From NCBI GenBank assembly GCA_030638305.1, contig DAOWEW010000149.1, positions 1 to 23,353 of the forward strand: a stretch of DNA of 23,353 nucleotides, written 5' to 3'. Origin of the DNA: Desulfobacteraceae bacterium (GTDB lineage Bacteria > Desulfobacterota > Desulfobacteria > Desulfobacterales > ETH-SRB1). The position numbers were made by a program, and so were the translations under genes. Shown here in pieces: positions 1 through 6,241 of this stretch. The notes under the pieces were generated by a model. The model saw only the letters and a list, made by a program, of their open reading frames with translations. It searched no databases and was not told where the DNA came from. Within the stretch, counting starts at the first letter, position 1, and the number at the start of each line of letters is the position of its first letter.

Positions 1-181
<181 letters not shown>

Positions 182-197
182 TTATTATATATACTGA

Positions 198-271
198 AGC
201 CCACGACCGGGATCGAACCGGTGAACCTCTTCCTTACCAAGGAAGCGCTCTACCGACTGAGCTACGTGGGC
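198..271 (-). tRNA. thrT: tRNA-Thr (anticodon GGT)
   Basis: The minus strand folds as a full cloverleaf. The acceptor GCCCACG pairs with CGTGGGC, the anticodon stem CTTCC/GGAAG encloses the loop TTGGTAA, and the T-loop is TTCGATC. The encoded 3' end reads T-TCA rather than CCA, so CCA must be added by tRNA nucleotidyltransferase. It is the last tRNA before tuf, the thrT position of the classic operon. Confidence 0.96.
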
Positions 272-342
272 AATAATATTTTATTCGAGCACTATTTATC
301 AAAAGCTTTAAGGAACTATGATAGACCTTCGAAATTTCGGTT

Positions 343-418
<76 letters not shown>

Positions 419-533
419 CCAAAAAACCTTGAAAGACCTTGTCAGATCTCAAGTTCTAAGCCTTAGAAATAATAATTAAGTTTCCTCAAAAAAACGCAGT
501 AATTAAAGTTATGCAGGAAGCCATGCAGTTCAT

Positions 534-634
534 TAGAGTTGTTGCTCAATAAGCAATAAACACAATATGTGTGTGTTATGTTCAACTAAAAATCATAATA
601 TATTGCATAAAAACTTTATTGAGCAACAACTCTA
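534..634. repeat. 101-bp long-hairpin element between tRNA-Gly and tRNA-Tyr
   Basis: A perfect 19-bp inverted repeat (TAGAGTTGTTGCTCAATAA at 534-552 and its complement at 616-634) bounds a 63-bp AT-rich centre. The centre holds further complementary pieces: GCAATA/TATTGC and a nested AACACA/TGTGTGTT hairpin. It lies in the 269-bp gap (419-687) between tRNA-Tyr and tRNA-Gly, which is otherwise empty and long for this operon. It could be a non-autonomous insertion (MITE- or REP-like) or an RNA processing hairpin. No clear target duplication is visible. Confidence 0.7.
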
Positions 635-687
635 TTATTGATCTCAATATCAAATCCGAAATCTCCTACATACGACTTGCTTTAAGG

Positions 688-772
688 TGGTGGTGGGGGG
701 AGGATTTGAACCTCCGAAGGCTTTGCCGACAGATTTACAGTCTGTTCCCTTTGACCACTCGGGAACCCCACC
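688..772 (-). tRNA. tyrU: tRNA-Tyr (anticodon GTA)
   Basis: This is an 85-nt class II tRNA with a long variable arm. The acceptor GGTGGGG pairs with CCCCACC, the anticodon loop CTGTAAA carries GTA, the T-loop is TTCAAAT and ACCA is encoded at the 3' end. It sits second in the tuf-linked tRNA cluster. Confidence 0.96.
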
Positions 773-805
773 TTACAGAATAAAAAATTTCAGCATTACC
801 AATGA

Positions 806-878
806 AGCCAGCGGAGGGACTCGAACCCCCGACCCACTGATTACAAATCAGTAGCTCTACCAGCTGAGCTACGCTGGC
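806..878 (-). tRNA. thrU: tRNA-Thr (anticodon TGT)
   Basis: The cloverleaf on the minus strand has acceptor GCCAGCG/CGCTGGC, an anticodon stem CTGAT/ATCAG with TGT in the loop, and T-loop TTCGAGT. The 3' end is T-TCA with no encoded CCA. It is the promoter-proximal member of the tuf-linked tRNA operon. Confidence 0.96.
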
Positions 879-1242
879 ATATCAGGATAATAAAATTTAT
901 ATTCTTTGATTCTTATAAAAAAGAGATAAATAACCGTCTCTTTTATAAATATCAAATTCTTTTACCGGGCATTATTTATGTTTAAACCTAATTATGATTA
1001 AATATCAAACTTTTTTTTACAATATCGTCTTTTTTCTTTATTTTTCAATCTTAATCATTCCAAATCTTCAAAGGTGGAGATAAAAATATTGAAAATATCG
1101 GTCTCAAACAGCCATAGACCCTCAACTGCCGCAAAATAAGCTGTAAGAACCATGTTAAAATTTGAATTAACTTATTTTTATGAAAATAAGTTAATTAACA
1201 AAATAGAAATTGCTGATAAAACCTTGACAACGATACATATTA
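879..1242. promoter_or_regulatory. Divergent intergenic region with palindrome and mltD promoter
   Basis: This AT-rich region separates the leftward tRNA-tuf operon from the rightward transglycosylase gene. It holds a perfect 14-bp hairpin with a 4-base loop at 1165-1196 (AATTAACTTATTTT and its complement). At 1224-1229 a consensus -35 (TTGACA) is followed after 16 bp by TGTAAT (1246-1251), a 5/6 match to the -10 box. The palindrome just upstream could be an operator or simply a structured spacer. No gene is seen here. The leftward tRNA promoter must also lie here but has no clear consensus. Confidence 0.6.
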
Positions 1243-1305
1243 TTGTGTAATCAAACAATAAATATTTTTTGTAAATCATTTGAGCTTTATATAAAGGAAT
1301 CCAAG

Positions 1306-3123
1306 TTGATAAATTCACGCATAATTTTTATATCGGTTTTAATACTATTTTTAATATGCGGATGCGTCCATACATTGCAAAAAACTTCCGTTTATCAGGA
1401 TAAAAATTCTGCTTTATCTGAATTTAAAAGTCCTCCTGACACAAAGCCGGATCATGAAACAAACAATCCGGATAAAAAATCCTCTCTTATTAATATTATC
1501 GAAACCAACCATGGCAAATCAGAAGTTAAAAACAAAAACTATACAGCAAATAATTCAGAACAGTGCGACATTACAATAAATAAAAAAATACAGTCTATTC
1601 CGGATGAAGCTCTTGACTTCTGCGAGGTATCTCAGGATTTCTGGCAAAAAGGAGAACTTGAAAATGCCCTTGAGGCTCTTGATCAGGCATACTCTTTAAT
1701 TTTGAATATTGATACTAATGACGTTCCGAATCTAATACAGCAAAAAGAAGATCTGCGTTTTATGATTTCAAAACGCATTCTGGAAATCTACGCGTCCCGC
1801 AATATAGTTGTAAATGGGAATCATAATGCAATACCAATAGTGATAAACAAACATATTAAGGCTGAAATAGATCGCTTTACAACCGGAAGAGAAAAAAAAT
1901 TTTTCAGGAAAGCCTACAAACGTTCAGGCAAATATCGCCCGTATATAGTATCGGAACTTAAAAAAGCCGGTCTTCCGGTTGAACTGTCATGGCTTCCTCT
2001 CATCGAAAGTGGATTTAATGTGGTTGCTCTTTCAAAAGCCAGGGCTCTTGGCCTTTGGCAGTTTATTCCATCAACAGGCTACAAATTCGGTCTTAAACGT
2101 GATATATTCATTGATGAAAGAATTGATCCTGTCAAGTCAACAAAAGCCGCTATAGCGTACCTGAAAGAGCTGCATAACATTTTTGGCGACTGGAACACAG
2201 TTCTTGCGTCATATAATTGCGGAGAGGGACGGGTGCTTCGTGTAATACGAAGTCAGAATATAAACTACCTTGACGATTTCTGGGATCTATACCAAAGGCT
2301 TCCGCTGGAAACAGCCAGATATGTCCCCAGATTTCTTGCAACTCTATATATAGTCAAAAATACGGAAAAATACGGGCTTGATTCAATAGAAATAGATTCT
2401 CAATCAAAATATGAGACTGTATCTGTATCAAAACAGATACATCTTGATAGTATAGCAAAAAATATAGGAATTTCCAATAAAATACTAAAAGAACTCAATC
2501 CAGAGCTGCGATACAATATATTGCCCTCTGATCAATATCCTCTGCGAGTTCCACCCGGCAAATGTGAAGTACTGCTTTCAAAGCTGGATGAGATACCGGT
2601 TTGTTCTCCACCGAGAAGTACAAGGATTGTGTACCACAAGGTAAGACCGGGAGAAACTCTTTCCACTATAGCAAGACGATACCGTACAAGTGTCAAAAAC
2701 ATTGCACGAACAAACAATATACGTAAAAACAATTTAATCGTGGCAGGCAAAAAACTTAAAATTCCACAAAATGGAGCAAAATACCTGGCTCGTAAGCCAA
2801 AATATTTACATACATCAAAATATATCGTTAAACGTGGTGATTCTTTGTGGATTATCGCCAGGCGTTTTGATACTACGACAAAAAAACTTCAGAAGCTGAA
2901 CAACCTTTTAAATACAAATCTTCATATTGGACAGGTGCTAAAAATACCCGGTCAAAAGGCAAGCCCTGCGCCGACAAAAAAAAATATATATCTGGTAAAA
3001 CGCGGAGATAGCCCCTTCATGATAGCAAAACAACATAACGTACCCCTTGAGCGCTTTTTACGCACAAATAATCTAACAGCCGGATGCAAGATATATCCAG
3101 GACAACAAGTATTTGTTAAATAA
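1306..3123 (+). CDS. mltD: MltD-type membrane-bound lytic murein transglycosylase with three LysM repeats
   Basis: A lipoprotein that cleaves the MurNAc-GlcNAc bond of peptidoglycan in the periplasm. A hydrophobic signal ending in LFLICGC gives a lipobox-like site at about residue 20. A low-complexity linker follows, then an SLT domain with WLPLIESGF (catalytic Glu about residue 234) and ALGLWQFIPSTG. Three C-terminal LysM peptidoglycan-binding repeats start at HKVRPGETL, YIVKRGDSL and YLVKRGDSP. I chose the TTG at 1306 because it has an AAAGGA ribosome binding site 8 bases upstream, begins right before the signal peptide, and lies downstream of the promoter at 1224-1251. The reading frame is open up to a TTG at 1243, but that codon falls inside the promoter. 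The length (605 aa) is normal for deltaproteobacterial MltD. It is followed by tRNA-Arg with no clear terminator between. Confidence 0.9.
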   Translation: MINSRIIFISVLILFLICGCVHTLQKTSVYQDKNSALSEFKSPPDTKPDHETNNPDKKSSLINIIETNHGKSEVKNKNYTANNSEQCDITINKKIQSIPDEALDFCEVSQDFWQKGELENALEALDQAYSLILNIDTNDVPNLIQQKEDLRFMISKRILEIYASRNIVVNGNHNAIPIVINKHIKAEIDRFTTGREKKFFRKAYKRSGKYRPYIVSELKKAGLPVELSWLPLIESGFNVVALSKARALGLWQFIPSTGYKFGLKRDIFIDERIDPVKSTKAAIAYLKELHNIFGDWNTVLASYNCGEGRVLRVIRSQNINYLDDFWDLYQRLPLETARYVPRFLATLYIVKNTEKYGLDSIEIDSQSKYETVSVSKQIHLDSIAKNIGISNKILKELNPELRYNILPSDQYPLRVPPGKCEVLLSKLDEIPVCSPPRSTRIVYHKVRPGETLSTIARRYRTSVKNIARTNNIRKNNLIVAGKKLKIPQNGAKYLARKPKYLHTSKYIVKRGDSLWIIARRFDTTTKKLQKLNNLLNTNLHIGQVLKIPGQKASPAPTKKNIYLVKRGDSPFMIAKQHNVPLERFLRTNNLTAGCKIYPGQQVFVK

Positions 3124-3158
3124 GGAACGGGGACGGGGTTTTCGTTCAGACACTAAAT

Positions 3159-3231
3159 GCCCCCGTAGCTCAGTGGATAGAGCATTGGATTCCTAATCCA
3201 TGTGCCGCAAGTTCGATTCTTGCCGGGGGCA
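3159..3231 (+). tRNA. tRNA-Arg (anticodon CCT), integration target
   Basis: The acceptor GCCCCCG pairs perfectly with CGGGGGC, the anticodon loop TTCCTAA carries CCT, and the T-arm GCAAG-TTCGATT-CTTGC is standard. The outermost anticodon-stem pair (27-43) is a T-T mismatch. The gene is intact, but its 3' part from the anticodon stem on was supplied by the integrated element, because the displaced chromosomal copy is found at 21413-21459. The reconstituted gene has no encoded CCA, while the displaced end does. Confidence 0.95.
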
Positions 3232-3232
3232 C
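3188..3232. repeat. attL: left attachment site in the 3' half of tRNA-Arg
   Basis: These 45 bases recur at 21413-21457 with three mismatches. The first 22 are identical, running from the anticodon stem into the variable region, which makes that part the likely strand-exchange core. The T-arm differences are G-to-A and C-to-T at a base-paired position plus one loop base. Confidence 0.88.
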
Positions 3233-3241
3233 TCAAAAATA

Positions 3242-3277
3242 AAGGGTTTACAACTGAAGTGCTGTAATCCCTTTTTT
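3242..3277 (+). terminator. Intrinsic terminator after tRNA-Arg, carried by the element
   Basis: An 11-bp stem with one mismatch (AAGGGTTTACA at 3242 against TGTAATCCCTT at 3263) is followed by a T-run ending at 3277. It lies inside the element, so the incoming DNA restores both the tRNA 3' end and a terminator. The original chromosomal terminator appears to be at 21469-21499. Confidence 0.8.
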
Positions 3278-3292
3278 CTTTTTACGGTTTTA

Positions 3293-3315
3293 TCCCGCTC
3301 CTGCCCCGCTTTTTT
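3293..3315. repeat. GC-rich 23-bp direct repeat, left copy
   Basis: The core CGCTCCTGCCCCGC with flanking bases is identical over 23 bp to 21275-21297 near the other end, in the same orientation. The right copy lies in a degraded integrase start. This copy directly abuts a truncated gene. It may be an integrase arm-type site or a scar from recombination between related elements. Confidence 0.75.
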
Positions 3316-3459
3316 TTGACAGCTCAAATAGAAACCGTTACAAACAAAAAGAAAGCTGAAGACGAAACACGTTCGCTCAACAATTATGTCGTAACCATAT
3401 TAATCAAACATCTTGAAAACCAGGGCATTGACCGGCGTAAAGAAAAGCCAAAAAAATAG
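3316..3459 (+). pseudogene. 5'-truncated ribbon-helix-helix (Arc-like) DNA-binding gene
   Basis: The 47-codon frame ends in AEDETRSLNNYVVTILIKHL followed by a basic tail (RRKEKPKK). The RSLNNY stretch and following helix resemble the second half of Arc/MetJ-type ribbon-helix-helix proteins. The N-terminal beta-strand (usually KxxTFRLP-like) is missing, and the frame runs back into the GC-rich 23-bp repeat, so the gene appears to have been cut at that repeat. A TTG at 3316 could in principle start it, but without a ribosome binding site. Intact relatives repress transcription or act in toxin-antitoxin and plasmid partition systems. A stretch of seven A's (3450-3456) precedes the stop. I treat it as a relic with moderate confidence. 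Confidence 0.55.
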
Positions 3460-3633
3460 ATGTAAAATATGAAGATAAGTAACCACGACTTTTTAGAGAA
3501 GCTGGCGAAGAAAGCCCTCGAAAAGGCGAACGAGATGGACGTGGACGAACCGCACAAGGAGCGGCTCCGGTTGGTGAAGACCAGTATCAATCAATAACAT
3601 CAATAGATGAACTTATCACAAGGGGGGTTATAG

Positions 3634-4089
3634 ATGGAAGCTTGGATGCATCAAAGCTTGGTGAAACTCCCGTTAGCAAGAGTGCTCTTGGGGGTATTCG
3701 TCCCACCGAAGACAAAGGTGACAGGGGAGAACTACCATCTGTACCACGATCAGAAAGTGATAGATCTGATAGAGGCGGCGAAGAAGGAAGGGGACGACCC
3801 GGAACAGCTTATGAACGACCTGCTGCCGAGGGGGTTGCAGGAGAGCGACCTACCGGAGAACCCATCGTCGAACGACCTGCTATCCCTGATGAAGCAGCAG
3901 CCGGAGGCAGACCCCCCGGTGTCGTTTCTGACGTTATTCCTGAGGGGACAGCTGCCGTTGCCGGTGTTGAAGAGAAGCCTGCTGATGGAAGACGAAAGCC
4001 CGGTAAGCCAGAAGGAATTCCAGAACGAGCTGAAAAACCTGACGTTCGGGGAGTACCTGGAGTTGACGACGTCGTTAATGAACTCCTGA
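3634..4089 (+). CDS. Uncertain overlapping ORF (151 codons, high GC3)
   Basis: This frame has an ATG with a strong ribosome binding site (AAGGGGGG six bases upstream) and codes for a plausible mixed-composition protein with segments such as KVIDLIEAAKKEGDDPEQLM and EFQNELKNLTFGEYLEL. Its codons end almost always in G or C (CTG, CCG, GAC, AAC dominate), quite unlike the A/T-ending codons of neighbouring genes. It lies entirely inside another open frame shifted by one base (see the 3642-4289 entry). Either it is a foreign GC-rich gene and the other frame is its shadow, or the reverse, or both are used. An upstream piece in the same frame, 3469-3597 (MKISNHDFLEKLAKKALEKA...), has similar codon use but is separated by three stops. 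No family recognised. Confidence 0.4.
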   Translation: MEAWMHQSLVKLPLARVLLGVFVPPKTKVTGENYHLYHDQKVIDLIEAAKKEGDDPEQLMNDLLPRGLQESDLPENPSSNDLLSLMKQQPEADPPVSFLTLFLRGQLPLPVLKRSLLMEDESPVSQKEFQNELKNLTFGEYLELTTSLMNS

Positions 4090-4289
4090 ATTTATCTAAA
4101 AAGGAGCTAATGGCAGAAAAACTTGATCCAAGCGAACTCGTTAGCTTTAAAGAGCTTCTCATGGCTAACTCTATCCAGGTTGATGCAATAGCTCAGTTGC
4201 TTATTGAGAAAGGCTTTTTTACAAAGGAAGAGTTTTTCGCCAAGCTGAAGCAAGTACAAAGTGAGTATAAAAGCAATACCGATGATTAA
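3642..4289 (+). CDS. Hypothetical protein: disordered Pro/Glu/Arg/Gly-rich region plus helical C-terminus
   Basis: The frame is open from 3483 to 4289, but the first usable start is a TTG at 3642 with a poor ribosome binding site. The first 140 residues are low complexity with repeated E-[RK]-P-[ATD] motifs (ERPA, ERPT, ERPA, EKPA, EKPD). The last 60 residues look like a folded helical module (LDPSELVSFKELLMANSIQV, then AIAQLLIEKGFFTKEEF). An internal ATG at 4110 preceded by AAGGAG could make this C-terminal part a separate 59-aa protein, which I consider at least as likely as the long form. For the long frame: codons end mainly in A/T like the neighbours, and codon first positions are G-rich. 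Against it: CGA is the main Arg codon, typical of shadow frames. The 3' end overlaps the next gene by 8 bases, so it is probably first in the operon running to 5979. Confidence 0.5.
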   Translation: MDASKLGETPVSKSALGGIRPTEDKGDRGELPSVPRSESDRSDRGGEEGRGRPGTAYERPAAEGVAGERPTGEPIVERPAIPDEAAAGGRPPGVVSDVIPEGTAAVAGVEEKPADGRRKPGKPEGIPERAEKPDVRGVPGVDDVVNELLNLSKKELMAEKLDPSELVSFKELLMANSIQVDAIAQLLIEKGFFTKEEFFAKLKQVQSEYKSNTDD

Positions 4290-4731
4290 GAAGGATATTG
4301 GTGAGGTAAAACCTTATAGAATACTTCTCTTAACACTTATAATCGTAAGTATAGGCATTGTTGGCATCCAAGATTATTCAAGATTAACAAAAGATTTCTC
4401 AAAACTAATGTCTTTCCTTACCAAAGTCCGATCAAAAGCAATACAGAACGATGTTATTCTGATCACACAATTCAATAGAAAAAATGTAATTGTAAAGGAC
4501 AAAAATGGTAATGTTTTAGATTCCCTTCATGTTTCAAGCTTAAATAAAATTAATTACGATACCAAGCTTGGTAAAAACATGATTGTTTTCTCCGGCAGAG
4601 GTACTTCTCCGTATAATATCAGAGTTCATGGTGGGGATATGACGTTAAAATCGTGGTTTGGATTTAGAAAAAATATAGCGGTGAATTGTACCGGCCTTGT
4701 AAGAGAAGGCTTATATCCAGAGGACGACTAA
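4282..4731 (+). CDS. GspH/FimT-like pseudopilin domain protein
   Basis: The 149-aa protein has one N-terminal membrane helix (about residues 15-31, YRILLLTLIIVSIGIVGI). An alpha-helix follows (FSKLMSFLTKVRSKAIQND), then a beta-rich region with NMIVFSGRGTSPYNIRV and a terminal NCTGLVREG. This is the layout of GspH/FimT minor pseudopilins, where SKAI, FSGRG-like and final G-R-like motifs recur. The canonical prepilin peptidase site (G-FTLIE) is absent, so it may be an inner-membrane-anchored derivative rather than a processed pseudopilin. The ATG at 4282 overlaps the stop of the previous gene (ATGATTAA), implying translational coupling. An earlier GTG at 4261 adds only seven residues. The gap to the next gene is 17 bp. 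Confidence 0.65.
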   Translation: MIKKDIGEVKPYRILLLTLIIVSIGIVGIQDYSRLTKDFSKLMSFLTKVRSKAIQNDVILITQFNRKNVIVKDKNGNVLDSLHVSSLNKINYDTKLGKNMIVFSGRGTSPYNIRVHGGDMTLKSWFGFRKNIAVNCTGLVREGLYPEDD

Positions 4732-4748
4732 TATTTTTGAGGTAAACA

Positions 4749-5306
4749 GTGATAAAAAAAATCATTTCTGGCGGTCAAACCGGCGCAGATCGGGGAGCCA
4801 TAGATGCCGCGATAAAATATAGTTACCCCTATGGTGGATGGATACCCAAAGGCCGGTTAACGGAATACGGGCCACTTCCTGATGAATATCAATTAAAGGA
4901 GATGCCTACCAAAAATTATCCGGCTCGCACCGAGAAAAATGTTTTGGCCTCCGATGGCACAGCAATCATAACCCACGGCAAACTTACTGGTGGGTCAGCA
5001 CTCACCAAGAAACTCGCAAAAAAACATGAACGCCCATACCTTCATATAAACCTCAATGAAATCCCTGCATTTCTCGCATCATCAGAAATTAATGCCTGGA
5101 TAAACGAAAATAATATTGAAATCCTCAATGTCGCAGGTTCAAGGGCATCAAAAGACCCACAGATATATGAAGATACCATATGCATTGTTGAAGGTGTTAT
5201 TTTATTGAATTTGGTAAATGTTCAATCTGGTTCTTTGCCTACAGATCATGGCACAGATGAGTATTTAGAAAAGATTCCGGTTCCATCCAGGGCTATTGAT
5301 GAATAA
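4749..5306 (+). CDS. Circularly permuted YpsA (cpYpsA) SLOG-family protein
   Basis: The 185-aa product begins KIISGGQTGADRGAIDAAI and contains GWIPKGRLTEYGPLP, ASDGTAIITHGKLTGGSAL and NVAGSRASKDPQI. These Gly-rich loops are diagnostic of the family formerly annotated as putative molybdenum carrier (cpYpsA, Pfam PF12694), a branch of the SLOG Rossmann-like superfamily thought to bind nucleotide-derived ligands. The molecular role is not established; SLOG proteins are often found in biological-conflict loci. The start is a GTG with a GAGG motif about 6 bases upstream. It lies between a pseudopilin-like gene and a secreted nuclease whose ATG overlaps its stop, so the group is transcribed together. 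Confidence 0.85.
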   Translation: MIKKIISGGQTGADRGAIDAAIKYSYPYGGWIPKGRLTEYGPLPDEYQLKEMPTKNYPARTEKNVLASDGTAIITHGKLTGGSALTKKLAKKHERPYLHINLNEIPAFLASSEINAWINENNIEILNVAGSRASKDPQIYEDTICIVEGVILLNLVNVQSGSLPTDHGTDEYLEKIPVPSRAIDE

Positions 5307-5979
5307 GAAGATAAAACTGAGGAGATTCTTTTTTTATCTAATACCACTGCTAATTCTACCCAGCTTGTCATTTGCATGGCAGGGCAAGGTTGTCGGTATT
5401 AGCGACGGTGACACTATAACCGTTCTGCATAACGGCAGAGGCGAAAAAATCCGTCTCTATGGAATTGATACTCCAGAAAAACGTCAGGACTTTGGCAATA
5501 AGGCAAAACAGTTTACATCCAATATGGTATTTGGAAAGCATGTCGAAGTTGAATCTGTAACGAAAGACCGATACGGCAGGACTGTTGGTTTGGTATATAT
5601 CAACGGCCAATGTCTCAACGAGGAGCTTATCCGGTCAGGTTTTGCCTGGGTGTATATCAAATATTGCAAGAAGGCTATTTGTGCCGATTGGCGCCGTCTG
5701 GAAGCCGCTACAAAAGTTAATAAGACTGGACTATGGTCACACTCTAACCAGATACCGCCATGGAAGTATAGGCATGGTAAGTCTTCTCAGGGCTTACACA
5801 CTGCCTATACAAAGCAGGCAGCTAATCAAAGCGTTGTCTATCACGGTAACGTGAAATCAAAGATATTTCATGTGCCAAAATGCAGGTATTACAACTGTAA
5901 GAACTGTACAGCGGTCTTCAATAACAGGGGAGAAGCCATTAGGTTGGGGTATAGTCCGTGTAAGCTGTGTCAGCCTTAA
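5299..5979 (+). CDS. Secreted thermonuclease (SNase family) with C-terminal Cys-rich metal-binding tail
   Basis: A signal peptide (FFFYLIPLLILPSLSFA, residues about 11-27) precedes a staphylococcal nuclease domain. SDGDTITV, KIRLYGIDTPEKRQ and DRYGRTVGLVY supply the expected catalytic Arg, Glu and Arg, so it is probably an active Ca-dependent DNA/RNA endonuclease exported from the cytoplasm. Residues about 190-226 (KIFHVPKCRYYNCKNCTAVF ... GYSPCKLCQP) form a four-cysteine module like the Ada/YncB-type metal-binding tail seen in some SNase proteins. The ATG at 5299 overlaps the cpYpsA stop; a TTG directly before it would add one residue. The gene ends the operon, and a hairpin terminator lies at 6122-6145. 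Confidence 0.9.
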   Translation: MNKKIKLRRFFFYLIPLLILPSLSFAWQGKVVGISDGDTITVLHNGRGEKIRLYGIDTPEKRQDFGNKAKQFTSNMVFGKHVEVESVTKDRYGRTVGLVYINGQCLNEELIRSGFAWVYIKYCKKAICADWRRLEAATKVNKTGLWSHSNQIPPWKYRHGKSSQGLHTAYTKQAANQSVVYHGNVKSKIFHVPKCRYYNCKNCTAVFNNRGEAIRLGYSPCKLCQP

Positions 5980-5981
5980 CA

Positions 5982-6040
5982 TTGTGATATTCAAACACTA
6001 TCTGCATAAGAATTGTCTGAATCTTAAGTTGCGCAGTTGG
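5982..6040. repeat. 59-bp direct repeat, left copy flanking the restriction-modification genes
   Basis: It matches 9113-9171 at 52 of 59 positions with no gaps. Its best conserved core is TCTGAATCTTAAGTT followed by CGCAGTTGG. Both copies are non-coding and point the same way, one on each side of the R-M pair. Confidence 0.82.
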
Positions 6041-6121
6041 AAGATATCTGAACTTCAAAACGTCTGGCGAGATAGCCTTCAAGGGGGTTATCCAATTTTC
6101 TGTTTAATATCCAAATTTTGT

Positions 6122-6145
6122 ACAGTTAGAAAAACTGTTTTTTTT
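6122..6145 (+). terminator. Intrinsic terminator of the nuclease operon
   Basis: The stem ACAGTT/AACTGT with loop AGAAA is directly followed by eight T's. It separates the cpYpsA-nuclease operon from the R-M genes. Confidence 0.82.
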
Positions 6146-6194
6146 CTAATTTTTGTTTAACAATCATGAAATTTTTGGGAATAGTCAGAAACTA

Positions 6195-6241
6195 TATAAT
6201 AACTGGCTGTCCGAAGAACAAAAGGAGAAATGAAATTATAA
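6195..6241 (+). promoter_or_regulatory. R-M promoter -10 and four-codon leader ORF
   Basis: TATAAT at 6195-6200 is a consensus -10 without a clear -35. A well-placed AGGAG (6223-6227) serves an ATG at 6230 that encodes only Met-Lys-Leu-stop, and the stop TAA is immediately followed by the ATG of the R-M gene at 6242. The R-M start itself has no ribosome binding site at normal distance, so it may depend on re-initiation after this mini-ORF. Confidence 0.55.

Noticed and set aside
1243..1305. N-terminal extension of the transglycosylase from TTG 1243
   Set aside because: The codon lies inside the -10 box of the promoter and would put 21 residues before the lipoprotein signal.
3469..3597. 42-codon ORF after the truncated RHH gene
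   Set aside because: It has an ATG and plausible composition but no ribosome binding site, and it overlaps the longer frame. Kept only as part of the overlapping-frame finding.
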